Source: Marinobacterium rhizophilum DSM 18822 (GTDB lineage: Bacteria > Pseudomonadota > Gammaproteobacteria > Pseudomonadales > Balneatricaceae). From it: a stretch of DNA of 64,000 nucleotides. Numbering within the stretch: the first letter of the stretch is position 1; every line of letters starts with the position of its first letter. Of the stretch, positions 1 to 8,934 are shown one piece after another. The notes under the pieces were generated by a model. That model made no database searches. It saw only the letters and a program-made list of their open reading frames with translations, and was not told where the DNA came from. The stretch covers positions 81,302 through 145,301 of the forward strand of contig NZ_KB899102.1 of the NCBI RefSeq assembly GCF_000378045.1, read 5' to 3'. Made by a program: the position numbers and the translations under genes.

Positions 1-141
1 GGGGTTATTTAACAACGATGACATCCGTGCGCCTCGGCCTTTGCAAATGAATTTCAGTCAGGGCTCTATTAAGCCCACCAAATGTGTACAAAGTTTTTCA
101 GCCGGCGGCTGATTTGTCGCGCTTTGTCACAGCAGCTCGCA

Positions 142-147
142 TTGACA
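142..147 (+). promoter_or_regulatory. possible -35 element upstream of two-component operon
   Basis: A perfect TTGACA lies about 95 bases before the first gene. No convincing TATAAT-like box sits 16-18 bases downstream; the best AT-rich stretch is around 154-162. The first 240 bases hold no gene that can be supported. Confidence 0.25.
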
Positions 148-240
148 TACTTTGATACATTTTCCGTTCGCCCGTGACCGGGGCGGCGGTATAAGCTTGT
201 TGCCCAGATTACTTATGCTTATTCGACTGACTGAGACCGC

Positions 241-957
241 ATGACTTCGATGCCCCACATACTTGTTGTTGATGACCATCAGGAAATCCGTGATCTGGTG
301 GCGCGCTATCTTGAACAGTACGAGATGCGGGTCAGCACGGCGCGGGACGGTCAGGAGATGAAAAAGCGCCTGGCAAGCAGCGCTATCGACCTGGTGGTAC
401 TGGACCTGATGATGCCGGGTGAAGACGGCCTGGCGCTGTGCCGTTACCTGCGCGAGCACAGCCAGATTCCCGTCATCATGTTGACCGCCATGGCGGAGGA
501 GACCGATCGCGTGCTGGGGCTGGAGATGGGCGCCGATGACTACCTGACCAAGCCGTTTTTCCCCCGCGAGCTGCTGGCTCGCATCAAGGCAGTGCTGCGG
601 CGTACCGAAGCACTGCCACCACAGCGCGAGACACCGGTGGTGGAACAGCTGCGTTTCGCTGACTGGCGGCTGGATGTGGCACGGCGCGAGCTGGTGGGGC
701 TGGACGAGGTTGCGGTTCCCCTTAGTACGGCGGAGTTCAAGCTGCTTTCCACCTTTCTGGCGCATCCGCGACGTGTGCTGAGCCGCGAGCAGCTGCTGGA
801 TCTGACCCGGGGGCGTCAGGCCGATGTCTTCGATCGCAGTATTGATAACCAGGTGAGCCGCCTGCGCCGCAAGATCGAGCAGGACCCGAGTAACCCGGTA
901 CTGATCAAGACCGTGTGGGGCGGTGGCTACATGCTCAGTGTGGAGGTGAGCGAATGA
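241..957 (+). CDS. OmpR-family DNA-binding response regulator
   Basis: A 238-residue two-component response regulator. Residues 5-120 form the receiver domain, with the acidic pair DD at 11-12, the phospho-acceptor Asp55 in VVLDLMMPG and the conserved Lys104 in YLTKPF. Residues 135-235 form the winged-helix effector domain ending in the typical VWGGGYML motif. An alternative start is the ATG at 250, which gives the usual MPHILVVDD opening. The stop codon overlaps the start of the partner kinase by four bases (ATGA), so the pair is translationally coupled. The family acts as a cytoplasmic transcription factor switched by phosphorylation. The signal and target genes are unknown. Confidence 0.93.
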   Translation: MTSMPHILVVDDHQEIRDLVARYLEQYEMRVSTARDGQEMKKRLASSAIDLVVLDLMMPGEDGLALCRYLREHSQIPVIMLTAMAEETDRVLGLEMGADDYLTKPFFPRELLARIKAVLRRTEALPPQRETPVVEQLRFADWRLDVARRELVGLDEVAVPLSTAEFKLLSTFLAHPRRVLSREQLLDLTRGRQADVFDRSIDNQVSRLRRKIEQDPSNPVLIKTVWGGGYMLSVEVSE

Positions 958-2330
958 TGCTGCGCTATCTGCGTCAGAGCATGCCAGGGCGGGTCATTGG
1001 CCTGCTGATACTGGCGCTGGGTATCGTGAACGCCACGACTGTCTACATTTTTTTCGAGGAGCGTAGCCGTGCCGTGCGCCAGAGCCAGATGGAGGATCTG
1101 GTGTCGCGCAGTGCGGCCATGGAGCGTCTGCTGGGTGAAACGCCCGTGGCATTGCATCAGCAGATGCTGAACTCGGTGACCAGCAACCGCTTTCGCTTTG
1201 CCATCGAAGTCGATGCCGCGGCCAGCCTGGCAGAGCTGACCGCACCGGATCATCCGCTGTATCAGCGCCTGACCTCGCTTTCCAAGACGACGCCGGGGGA
1301 GGCGCGGCTGTTCATCAGTCCACGCTATTACTGGTGCTACAGCTGGGTGCAAAACCTGCTCAGGCCCAATTTGCTGTTTGACCCGGCAGGCGGCGGCCTG
1401 CCACTGGCCACGGTGTCGCTGCAGCGTCCCGACGGACTCTGGCTCAATGCCGTGCTGTTATCCCCCACCAATCTGCCCAGCTGGATAGGGCCGCTGCTGG
1501 TGGCTCTGGCGCTGTTTGCACTTACGGTGATCGTCGTGGTGCTGATCGTGCGCCACGTCACCGCACCGCTGGCGGCGCTAACGCAGGCGGCGGACCGTAT
1601 CGGCCGCGGCGAAACAACCGAGGCCATCGCTGAGCAGGGGCCTGAGGACGTGCGCCATACCATGCGCGCCTTCAATCGCATGCGCGAACGGCTGGAACGC
1701 TTCGTGCGCAATCGTACCCAAATGATGGCGGCCATTTCCCATGACCTGCGCACCCCCCTGACGTCACTGCGCTTGCATGCCGAATTTCTGCCATCGGGAC
1801 CTGAACGGGACAAAATGCTATGTATCCTCGGCGAAATGCAGGGCATGATCGATGCTACCCTGGCGTTTACCCGGGAGGATTCAGTGCAGGAGGACTCCCG
1901 CACGGTGGATCTGGCCGCCTTGACGGGCAGCCTGTGCGACGACCTGCAGGCGCTGGGACTTGCCATCTCCTATGACGACAGCCAGCGTATTCCCTTCCTG
2001 TGTCGGCCGGGGTCTCTGCGCCGTGCTCTGAGCAACCTGATTGAAAATGCCTGCCACTATGGCGGCAGTGCCGAAGTCGAGATTCGCCAGGACACGCATC
2101 AGCTGCAGATTCTGGTCCGGGACTCGGGCCCAGGCATTGCACCCGCGGATCTGGAACGGGTGTTTGATCCCTTTGTCAGGCTGGAAAGTTCGCGCAATCG
2201 GGATACGGGCGGCATTGGCCTGGGGCTGGCCATTGCCCGCAGCATCGCCCATGCCCATGGTGGCGAGATCCATTTGAGAAACCGCAGTGCCGGCGGTCTT
2301 GAGGTCGAATTGCAATTGCCCCGCAGCTGA
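954..2330 (+). CDS. EnvZ-type sensor histidine kinase
   Basis: A 458-residue membrane sensor kinase paired with the preceding regulator. The start is placed at the ATG overlapping the regulator stop; a longer frame begins upstream but overlaps too far. A first membrane helix lies near residues 12-32, then a periplasmic sensor domain of about 150 residues, then a second helix near 180-205 and a HAMP domain. The dimerisation box ISHDLRTPLTSLRL carries the phospho-His263. The ATPase domain has the N box (NLIENACHYGG), G1 (DSGPGIAP) and G2 (GIGLGLAIA). All catalytic motifs are intact. The periplasmic part gives no clear ligand hint. Confidence 0.93.
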   Translation: MMLRYLRQSMPGRVIGLLILALGIVNATTVYIFFEERSRAVRQSQMEDLVSRSAAMERLLGETPVALHQQMLNSVTSNRFRFAIEVDAAASLAELTAPDHPLYQRLTSLSKTTPGEARLFISPRYYWCYSWVQNLLRPNLLFDPAGGGLPLATVSLQRPDGLWLNAVLLSPTNLPSWIGPLLVALALFALTVIVVVLIVRHVTAPLAALTQAADRIGRGETTEAIAEQGPEDVRHTMRAFNRMRERLERFVRNRTQMMAAISHDLRTPLTSLRLHAEFLPSGPERDKMLCILGEMQGMIDATLAFTREDSVQEDSRTVDLAALTGSLCDDLQALGLAISYDDSQRIPFLCRPGSLRRALSNLIENACHYGGSAEVEIRQDTHQLQILVRDSGPGIAPADLERVFDPFVRLESSRNRDTGGIGLGLAIARSIAHAHGGEIHLRNRSAGGLEVELQLPRS

Positions 2331-2450
2331 GCACTGCAAAGGCTCGACTTAAGGCGGCGAACTGGCACCTGCTGAATTTCCGGGATATAGTTTCGCCTGC
2401 GTCTCGGTGCTGCGGTGTCGAGGCCGATAACAATAACAAGGATTCGATGA

Positions 2451-2564
2451 ATGAACGCTTTTCTGAATGCATGTGTGCGCTCACTGGCGAAATGCAGTGT
2501 CTATTTTACCTACGTGGATTCCCGGCCTGATTTGCTGGAAAGCACTCGGGCCACCAGACGCTGA
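2451..2564 (+). CDS. possible 37-residue small protein
   Basis: A short frame starting at an ATG that follows an AAGGAT stretch and ending 43 bases before a strong terminator. It would give a basic, slightly hydrophobic peptide with three cysteines or near-cysteine positions. A second overlapping ATG (2447) in another frame gives a 27-residue peptide, so the frame is not certain. The placement between gene end and terminator is the only support; it may equally be an untranslated 3-prime region. Confidence 0.25.
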   Translation: MNAFLNACVRSLAKCSVYFTYVDSRPDLLESTRATRR

Positions 2565-2606
2565 GGGGCTGTTTTTCTCTCAGCCTGAAGGCGTCTTCGC
2601 TTCAGT

Positions 2607-2641
2607 AAAAGCACCGCTGGCCATGTCAGCGGTGCTTTTTT
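2607..2641 (+). terminator. Rho-independent terminator
   Basis: A long perfect stem (arms AAAAGCACCGCTG and CAGCGGTGCTTTT) with a seven-base loop and a T tract. It closes the two-component operon, or the possible small gene before it. The A and T runs on both sides make it potentially bidirectional. Confidence 0.85.
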
Positions 2642-2687
2642 ATGGGGCTTGGCGTTGCGGCACAAGTCCCGCACGGAATGGGTCGAT

Positions 2688-3713
2688 ATGCGCAAAACCC
2701 TTATTACCTTGATGCTCGCCACCCTGGGCGGTTACCTGGCCTGGCTCGCATCCATTCCGCTGCCCTGGATGCTGGGGTCGATGTGCCTCACCGGCGCGCT
2801 TGCCGTGGCGGGCAGGCATGTGGCCGTGCCGGCGGGACTGCGCAGTCTGTTTCTGGCGGTACTGGGCATTTATCTGGGTTCCGGGGTGTCGTCGGATATC
2901 GTTCAGCAACTGCAGGACTGGCGCTATTCTCTGGCGCTGGTTCTGCTCTATGTCCCGCTGCTGACGCTGCTTATCACGCTGTTTTATCGCTATGCGGCTG
3001 GCTTTGAGTGGGCCACGGCCTTTTACTCGGCCGCGCCCGGCGCGCTGAGCTTTTTGATCCTGGCCAGCCAGGGTTCCGGGGCCGATACGCGCACCGTGGC
3101 GCTGCTGCAGTCGTTACGGGTTTTCCTGCTGGTTATGAGTGCGCCGTTGCTGGCTTCGATCCTTGGTGGCAATTTGTTGCCCGAACCCGTGGTGGAGCGG
3201 GCGGGCCTGGAACTGGCGGATATGGGCTGGCTGCTGCTGGCCAATGTCACGGTCATTGCGCTGATGCGCCGGCTGCGGATTCCCGCCGCCGAAATGGCCG
3301 GTGCGGCGCTTACCACCGCCATTCTCTATGGCAGTGGTCTGGTGCAGGGCGCCTTGCATCCGCTGTTGCTGGATGCGGCACTGGTGGTGCTGGGGGCGTC
3401 GGTGGGCTGTCGTTTTATGCCGCTGAGCTGGGCGCAGGTGCGGCATCAGGTGAGTTCCGGCGTGGCGGCCTTTGTGCTGACCATAACCCTGACACTCAGC
3501 GCGGCCTGGCTGGTGCAGCAGCTGACCCGCATCGACCTGGTGTCGGCGTTTCTGGCGTTTGCCCCCGGTGGCGTGGGCGAGATGAGCCTGGTGGCACTGT
3601 CCCTGTCACTGGATGCGACCTTTGTTACAGCGCACAACCTGGCGCGGATTTATCTGCTGATTGTGCTGGTCACGGCCAGTCAGTGGCTTTTTGCCCGTGA
3701 GCGTCTGGCCTGA
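2688..3713 (+). CDS. AbrB-family integral membrane protein (COG3180 type)
   Basis: A 341-residue polytopic inner-membrane protein with about ten hydrophobic helices, arranged as two similar halves as in the AbrB duplication family (often misnamed ammonia monooxygenase or transcriptional regulator). Each half contains a PWMLGSM- or FAPGGVGEMSL-like segment; the latter (near residue 290) is typical of the family. The start is the ATG giving MRKTLITLMLATLGG; a TTG 39 bases upstream also opens the frame but adds a charged stretch before the first helix. The function of the family is not firmly known and transport is the usual guess. It begins directly after a terminator and is probably a single-gene unit. 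Confidence 0.85.
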   Translation: MRKTLITLMLATLGGYLAWLASIPLPWMLGSMCLTGALAVAGRHVAVPAGLRSLFLAVLGIYLGSGVSSDIVQQLQDWRYSLALVLLYVPLLTLLITLFYRYAAGFEWATAFYSAAPGALSFLILASQGSGADTRTVALLQSLRVFLLVMSAPLLASILGGNLLPEPVVERAGLELADMGWLLLANVTVIALMRRLRIPAAEMAGAALTTAILYGSGLVQGALHPLLLDAALVVLGASVGCRFMPLSWAQVRHQVSSGVAAFVLTITLTLSAAWLVQQLTRIDLVSAFLAFAPGGVGEMSLVALSLSLDATFVTAHNLARIYLLIVLVTASQWLFARERLA

Positions 3714-3739
3714 GGGGCTTAAGGCAGCGGGGTCGATGC

Positions 3740-4729
3740 TCAGAAAGATTCGGTATCGATTTCAAGCAGGCTGGCCGCGTTATAACGTTCGCCCCTTACT
3801 GTATGCCGGTTAATCAATTCGTCCAGCCGCTCCATGATGTCCTGCGACAGCGCGATCTCGGCACTGCGACTGTTTTCAATCAGGTGATCGCGATTGCTGG
3901 TGCCCGGGATCGGAATGACATTTTCGTCCCTGGCCAGTAGCCAGGCCAGTGCCAGTTGTCCCATTGAACACTGCGCCGCCTTCGCAATACGCCCGTATTC
4001 ATGCAGCAGCGCCAGGTTGGCGGGGTAGTTATCCTCGCTAAAGCGCGGCATGTTGCGCCTGATGTCAGTGTCGGCCAGTTGCTGTGGCGCCGTCAGGCAT
4101 CCGGTGAGAAAGCCACGGGCCAGGGGGCTGAAGGCCACGAAGGTGGCACCGATTGTCTGACAGGCCTGCAGTACGGCGATTTCGGGCTCGCGGGTCCAGA
4201 GTGAGTATTCGCTCTGCACGGCGCTGATCGGATATTCGGCATGGGCTTTTCGCAGCGTATCGGCCGACACCTCGGACAGACCCAGCGCGCGGATCTTTCC
4301 GGCGCGCACCAGGTCTCCCAGGGCGCCGACGCTTTCTTCTATGGGCACCTGTTTATCCCACCGGTGCAGGTAGTAGAGGTCGATGACGTCTGTACCCAGA
4401 CGCCGCAGGCTGTCTTCACAGATTTTTCGCAGCACTTCCGGGCGGCCGTTGATTTCCCGCTTGCCGGCCGCGTCCCTGAACATGCCGCACTTGCTTGCCA
4501 GGACGAACTCATCGCGCCGGTGCATTACAGCCTTGCCGAGCAGCATTTCGTTATGGCCAAAGCCATACAGGGCTGCGGTATCGAACAGCGTGTGGCCCGC
4601 GTCCAGTGCCTGGTTCAGCAGGCGTATGGAGTCCTCTTCATCGGGTCCGGGTCCATAGCCATGGGACAGGCTCATGCAGCCAAAACCGATTGCGGATACG
4701 TTAAAGGGGCCTAGCGCGCGTTGCTGCAT
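3740..4729 (-). CDS. aldo/keto reductase
   Basis: A 329-residue cytoplasmic NADPH-dependent oxidoreductase of the aldo/keto reductase superfamily. The catalytic tetrad is visible: Asp50 and Tyr55 in LFDTAALYGFG, Lys80 in VLASKCG and His122 in YYLHRWD. The C-terminal cofactor-binding loop contains IPIPGTSNRDHLIEN. Length and motifs match the IolS/YajO-like group that reduces small aldehydes. It lies 26 bases from the yaaA gene on the same strand and may be read with it. The physiological substrate cannot be told. Confidence 0.92.
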   Translation of the reverse strand: MQQRALGPFNVSAIGFGCMSLSHGYGPGPDEEDSIRLLNQALDAGHTLFDTAALYGFGHNEMLLGKAVMHRRDEFVLASKCGMFRDAAGKREINGRPEVLRKICEDSLRRLGTDVIDLYYLHRWDKQVPIEESVGALGDLVRAGKIRALGLSEVSADTLRKAHAEYPISAVQSEYSLWTREPEIAVLQACQTIGATFVAFSPLARGFLTGCLTAPQQLADTDIRRNMPRFSEDNYPANLALLHEYGRIAKAAQCSMGQLALAWLLARDENVIPIPGTSNRDHLIENSRSAEIALSQDIMERLDELINRHTVRGERYNAASLLEIDTESF

Positions 4730-4755
4730 GGTGTTCCTTTACTGGCTGTTTATGG

Positions 4756-5529
4756 TCAGGCGTGATCGCGGATAAAGGTCCAGGTATCGCCCTGGGACAT
4801 GGACTCTGCGAAACGGTAGCCGTCGAGATCGAAGCCTCGCAGCTGCTCGGGGTCCTGAATGCGGTTCTGGATGATGTAACGTGCCATCAGGCCGCGGGCT
4901 TTCTTGGCGTAGAAGCTGATGATCTTGTACTGGCCGTTCTTCCAGTCCTTGAACACCGGCGTGATCAGGCGGGCTTCCAGATTTTTCGGCTGTACGGAGC
5001 GGAAGTATTCGTTGGAAGCCAGGTTCACCAGTACCGGTGTCTGGCTGGTCATCAGTTCCCGGTTCAGCGCATCAGTCAGGCGGGGGCCCCAGAACTGGTA
5101 AAGGTCCTTGCCGCGCTTGTTTTTCAGCTTTGTGCCCATTTCGAGGCGGTAGGGCTGCATCAGGTCCAGCGGCTTGAGCAAGCCATAGAGGCCCGACAGA
5201 ATACACAGTTTGGACTGGGCAAAATCGAGATCGTCGGCTGACAGGCTTTCGGCATCGAGACCCGTATAGACATCGCCCTTGAATGCCAGCAGTGCCTGCT
5301 TGGCGTTATCGGCATCGAACGGTGTTTCCCAGCTGGCATAGCGTGCGACGTTGAGACTGGCGAGCTTGTCACTGAGCTTCATCAGCTCGGCCACATCCTG
5401 TACGGCCAGGGTGCGCAGTTCGTCGATCAGCAGTTGCGACTGGTCAAGATAGGCAGGCTGGCTGTGCCGGTCGGTAACGGGCGGGGTTTCGAAATCCAGT
5501 GTCTTGGCAGGGGATATGACTATCAGCAT
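4756..5529 (-). CDS. yaaA: YaaA family peroxide-stress protein
   Basis: A 257-residue protein of the UPF0246/DUF328 family. It opens with [13 protein letters not shown] and contains the family blocks [44 protein letters not shown] and [13 protein letters not shown]. The start is the ATG at 5529, which gives the length of the E. coli protein (258); a 19-residue upstream extension in frame is not conserved. In E. coli YaaA lowers intracellular iron during hydrogen peroxide stress and limits oxidative DNA damage. That role is taken from the family. Confidence 0.93.
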   Translation of the reverse strand: MLIVISPAKTLDFETPPVTDRHSQPAYLDQSQLLIDELRTLAVQDVAELMKLSDKLASLNVARYASWETPFDADNAKQALLAFKGDVYTGLDAESLSADDLDFAQSKLCILSGLYGLLKPLDLMQPYRLEMGTKLKNKRGKDLYQFWGPRLTDALNRELMTSQTPVLVNLASNEYFRSVQPKNLEARLITPVFKDWKNGQYKIISFYAKKARGLMARYIIQNRIQDPEQLRGFDLDGYRFAESMSQGDTWTFIRDHA

Positions 5530-5583
5530 GGGGACGGCGTCTGTGGCTACATTTCGCCCCCGATGATACGCAGGTTGGACGGG

Positions 5584-5624
5584 CAAAAAAAGCGTCGATG
5601 GCGGGGCTGTCCGCCATCGACGCT
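5584..5624 (-). terminator. Rho-independent terminator on the minus strand
   Basis: A perfect 14-bp stem (AGCGTCGATGGCGG and its complement) with a six-base loop, followed on the minus strand by a run of T. It ends the DUF2789 transcript before yaaA, so yaaA has its own promoter. Confidence 0.85.
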
Positions 5625-5743
5625 CCGTCGTTGATCGGGCTTGTGTAAAGGGTTGGCTACGTTGATGCGCTCAAGCCATGACGCGCAGCCCGCCTGTGCC
5701 CATCCAGACAAGTGTTGAGCTCAGCGGTTGCGGAGCCTGCCGC

Positions 5744-5977
5744 TCAGCTGCGCAGACGGGTGTTGAGCTCGTCGACCACCTCGCACCAGTCCGAATCCTC
5801 AACAAAGGCTTCGCGCAGGAAATCGGCCTGTGCCGATGTCCAGAAGGTGGCCTGATCCAGCCGGATGTCCTGGCTGAACAGCCGGTGGGTGCGAATAAAC
5901 TGCTCGATATCCTGCTCGGTGCTGGGCAGGCCAAGTTGCTCGAACAGGTTGTGCATATTGTGTTGCGAGGTATCCAT
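5744..5977 (-). CDS. DUF2789 family small protein
   Basis: A 77-residue soluble protein whose NLFEQLGLP start and SQDIRLDQATFWTSAQADFL middle match the DUF2789 family of Gammaproteobacteria. The start is the ATG at 5977, preceded by AGGAA at good distance; a longer frame upstream adds an unconserved stretch. Two predicted helices and a compact acidic end are visible. Function unknown. It is a single gene between its own promoter region and the terminator near 5600. Confidence 0.82.
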   Translation of the reverse strand: MDTSQHNMHNLFEQLGLPSTEQDIEQFIRTHRLFSQDIRLDQATFWTSAQADFLREAFVEDSDWCEVVDELNTRLRS

Positions 5978-6221
5978 GCTGAGTTCCTGCGATGCGTTCT
6001 GCGGTGGTGGCGCACAGGCGATGCGCATAGCCCTGTGCCTGCACTCTGGAGTCTTGTTCAGTAACGGGGGAAAGTCAAAGCCGGGCCCGGCATCGACAGG
6101 CGTTCGAGAGCCGGGGCTTCAGCCCGGCCGGGCGGGGCTGGGCAGGCGCACCGGCGGGCTGAATTGTGTATCATAGCGCCCAACCTTTTCTGCAGGCTTG
6201 TAAAGAGTTCATCACAGAGCC

Positions 6222-7517
6222 ATGACCAAAAAAACAGTACTCACCGGTATCACCACGTCCGGCACACCGCATATCGGCAATTACCTCGGCGCCATCCAGC
6301 CGGCCATCGACGCCAGCCGCAACCCGGCACTGGACAGCTATTTCTTTCTGGCTGACTACCATGCCCTGATCAAGTGCCATGATCCGGAGCGTGTAGCGCG
6401 CTCAACGCGGGAAATCGCAGCGACCTGGCTCGCGTTGGGGCTGGATACCGATACGGCGACCTACTATCGCCAGACGGATATCCCCGAGATTACCGAGCTG
6501 ACCTGGATTCTGACCTGCATGACGTCCAAGGGGCTGATGAACCGGGCCCATGCCTACAAGGCCTCCACCGATGCCAACCGCGATGCGGGCAATGCGGACC
6601 TGGACGATGGCGTTACCATGGGGCTGTTCAGTTATCCGATCCTGATGGCCGCCGATATCCTGATGTTCAATGCCGACATCATTCCGGTGGGCAAGGATCA
6701 GATCCAGCATATCGAAATGGCGCGGGATATTGCCGGGCGTTTCAACCACACCTACCAGCCGCTGTTTAACCTGCCTGAAGCCCAGGTGGATGAGCAGACA
6801 CAGCTGATCCCCGGGCTTGACGGACGCAAGATGTCCAAGAGCTACGACAATACCATTCCACTGTTCAGCTCCAGCGACGAATTGCGCAAGCTGATCAATC
6901 TGATCACCACCGATCTGCGTGCCCCCGGCGAGCCCAAGGATCCCGATAGCAGCACGCTGTTTCAGCTGTATAGCTGCTTTGCCGATCGCAGCGAGATCGA
7001 AGTCATGCGCCGTCAGTTCCTTGAAGGAATTGCCTGGGGTGACGCCAAGAAGCAGCTGTTCGAATTTCTCGATGCCAAGCTCAGTGCGCCGCGCAGCCGT
7101 TACAACGAGCTGATGAAGGACCTGGGGCATGTGGAACAGGAACTGAAAAAAGGGGCCGAAAAGGCCCGCGCCAAGGCCGCGCCGTTACTGGATCAGGTGC
7201 GTATTGCCGCCGGTATTCGGCCGCTGACCTATGAGGCGCCGGTGGCGGCCAGCGCAGTCAAGAAAAAGGAAAAGTCTGCCCAAGAGCTGGCAGAGATTGC
7301 CGCGCGGGCGGATGAAGGACGCCGACGGGCTATCCTTATGCAGCTCAAGCCGTTACTGGATCAGGTGGCCGGTGCCGAAGACAAGCCTGCCGCGGCTGCG
7401 GCCATCATCGCGCAGAAAACGGCCGAGGTGGACGGGCTGAAGAAGAAGGCCAAACAGAAAGCCCAGAACGAGCTGGACGTGCTTAACGACGAGCTGGCCG
7501 TTTTTCTGAACACCTAG
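6222..7517 (+). CDS. trpS: tryptophanyl-tRNA synthetase
   Basis: A 431-residue class I aminoacyl-tRNA synthetase charging tRNA-Trp. The HIGH-like motif is HIGN at residues 17-20 and the KMSKS loop is intact (DGRKMSKSYDN). The catalytic core is about 335 residues, the normal length. The last 90 residues form an Ala/Lys/Glu-rich helical extension (KKKEKSAQELAEIAARADE and following) that short E. coli TrpRS lacks; such tails occur in some Gammaproteobacteria. A sulfurtransferase gene follows 32 bases downstream and is probably co-transcribed. Confidence 0.96.
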   Translation: MTKKTVLTGITTSGTPHIGNYLGAIQPAIDASRNPALDSYFFLADYHALIKCHDPERVARSTREIAATWLALGLDTDTATYYRQTDIPEITELTWILTCMTSKGLMNRAHAYKASTDANRDAGNADLDDGVTMGLFSYPILMAADILMFNADIIPVGKDQIQHIEMARDIAGRFNHTYQPLFNLPEAQVDEQTQLIPGLDGRKMSKSYDNTIPLFSSSDELRKLINLITTDLRAPGEPKDPDSSTLFQLYSCFADRSEIEVMRRQFLEGIAWGDAKKQLFEFLDAKLSAPRSRYNELMKDLGHVEQELKKGAEKARAKAAPLLDQVRIAAGIRPLTYEAPVAASAVKKKEKSAQELAEIAARADEGRRRAILMQLKPLLDQVAGAEDKPAAAAAIIAQKTAEVDGLKKKAKQKAQNELDVLNDELAVFLNT

Positions 7518-7549
7518 TATTGTCAGAGGATCTGCCGGAGGCTATCGCC

Positions 7550-8416
7550 ATGTTCAGTACCATCGTCAGCCCGCAGCAGCTAACGCAGCTGCTGGCCCAG
7601 AATTCCCCGAGCTGCTGCTTGCTGGACTGTCGTTTCAGCCTGGCGGACAGGCAGTATGGCCAGCGTGTTTACAGCGAGGGCCATATCAGCGGTGCGCATT
7701 ATCTGGATCTGGACAAGGATCTGGCCTCCGCCGTGGCGCCGGGTACCGGCCGGCACCCGCTGCCGGACATGGAGCGGCTCGTGGCACGTCTGCGTGCCTG
7801 TGGCGTTACGGCCGGGGTCCAGGTTGTGGTGTACGATGACTGCGCTGGCGCCATGGCGGCCCGTGCCTGGTGGCTGTTACGGGGGCTTGGGCTGGACTCT
7901 GTGGCGGTGTTCGATGGTGGTATCGGGGCCTGGGTCAGCAGTGGCGGCACGCTGAGCCGTGAGGTTCCCGCCGCCATTGAATCTGACCTTGAGTCGACGC
8001 CCTGGCCGGGGCACTGGTCGGGCACGGGGGTGTTCAGCACTGCCGAGGTGCAGGACAACCTGCAACAGGCGCAATTTGTCCTCGTGGATGCGCGCAGTGC
8101 GGAGCGTTTTCGCGGCGAGCAGGAACCCATTGATCCCGTGGCCGGGCATATACCGGGCGCACTTAACCGCCCGCTGACCGATAACCTGGACCAGGGCCGG
8201 TTCAAAAGTCCCCAGCTGCTGAAGCAGGAGTGGGAGGCACTGCTGGCTGGGCGCAACGCCCGCCAGGTCGTGCACATGTGCGGATCCGGCGTAACTGCCT
8301 GCCATAATCAGCTGGCCATGCAGATTGCCGGCCTGAACGGTTCCGGACTTTATCCAGGTTCCTGGAGTGAATGGATACAGGATCCGCAACGTCCCGTCGC
8401 GACGGGTCCTGCCTGA
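7550..8416 (+). CDS. sseA: 3-mercaptopyruvate/thiosulfate sulfurtransferase (tandem rhodanese)
   Basis: A 288-residue protein of two rhodanese domains. The first (about 5-140) is the inactive structural copy; the second carries the catalytic Cys244 in CGSGVTA, the loop typical of mercaptopyruvate sulfurtransferases rather than thiosulfate-specific rhodaneses. The start is the ATG at 7550, eight bases after GGAGG; a TTG at 7520 opens the same frame but has no such site. The family moves sulfane sulfur to cyanide or thiol acceptors in the cytoplasm. The gene symbol rests on the active-site loop and length. Confidence 0.88.
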   Translation: MFSTIVSPQQLTQLLAQNSPSCCLLDCRFSLADRQYGQRVYSEGHISGAHYLDLDKDLASAVAPGTGRHPLPDMERLVARLRACGVTAGVQVVVYDDCAGAMAARAWWLLRGLGLDSVAVFDGGIGAWVSSGGTLSREVPAAIESDLESTPWPGHWSGTGVFSTAEVQDNLQQAQFVLVDARSAERFRGEQEPIDPVAGHIPGALNRPLTDNLDQGRFKSPQLLKQEWEALLAGRNARQVVHMCGSGVTACHNQLAMQIAGLNGSGLYPGSWSEWIQDPQRPVATGPA

Positions 8417-8631
8417 TACCTGGCGTCATTGCCTGGCGCAGACGTGCAATAAAAGGCGTCACCTGATCAGCGTTATTCTCGTTGTAATTCATCTTGCTGC
8501 TGTCACAAATCGGCTTGAAAAGTGGCACAGCGTTGTCACCTGCCGTTGCTAGGCTTTTCTGGCTCAGGGCGCTGCCCGGGTGGGTGGACTAAACTTGACA
8601 GTTGAATAGAAGAATAACGGGAGAGTGGCGG

Positions 8632-8829
8632 ATGCAGATCAAAGAGCAGATCAGAAAGATCGCCGTACTGGACGTCGACGGTGAAAGTTTTGAAATTGAT
8701 GGACACTACAACGGCGACTCGCGCAAAGCCAGCTGGTATACGGTGATCCGGTCCAGTAACCGCAAGGTGCATGCTGATCACCTGGCGAGCTTCCCCAGCT
8801 GCGAAAAGATTCGCAGCATGATTCACTGA
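8632..8829 (+). CDS. hypothetical 65-residue protein
   Basis: A small soluble protein of unknown function. The ATG is preceded by GGGAG at nine bases. It has no membrane segment; the pattern of alternating polar and hydrophobic residues (KIAVLDVDGESFEIDG, ASWYTVIRSS) suggests a small beta-rich fold. It stands alone between a 215-base upstream gap, in which a TTGACA lies at 8595-8600, and a strong terminator about 70 bases downstream, which supports it as a real transcription unit. Confidence 0.6.
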   Translation: MQIKEQIRKIAVLDVDGESFEIDGHYNGDSRKASWYTVIRSSNRKVHADHLASFPSCEKIRSMIH

Positions 8830-8898
8830 TGCGAGGCTGACCTTCGGTCGGAGGGCGCACGTTTTTGTCAGCATGAAATCAGGCGTGTCTGGCCTGAT

Positions 8899-8934
8899 AT
8901 AAAACGCCAGGGGCATTCCCCTGGCGTTTTTGTT
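8899..8934. terminator. bidirectional terminator between convergent genes
   Basis: A perfect 13-bp stem (AAAACGCCAGGGG and complement) with a four-base loop; the A run on one side and T run on the other let it act for both the small gene at left and cysK at right. Confidence 0.88.

Noticed and set aside
127..765. 212-residue minus-strand frame opposite the first response regulator
   Set aside because: Antisense to an intact OmpR-family gene.
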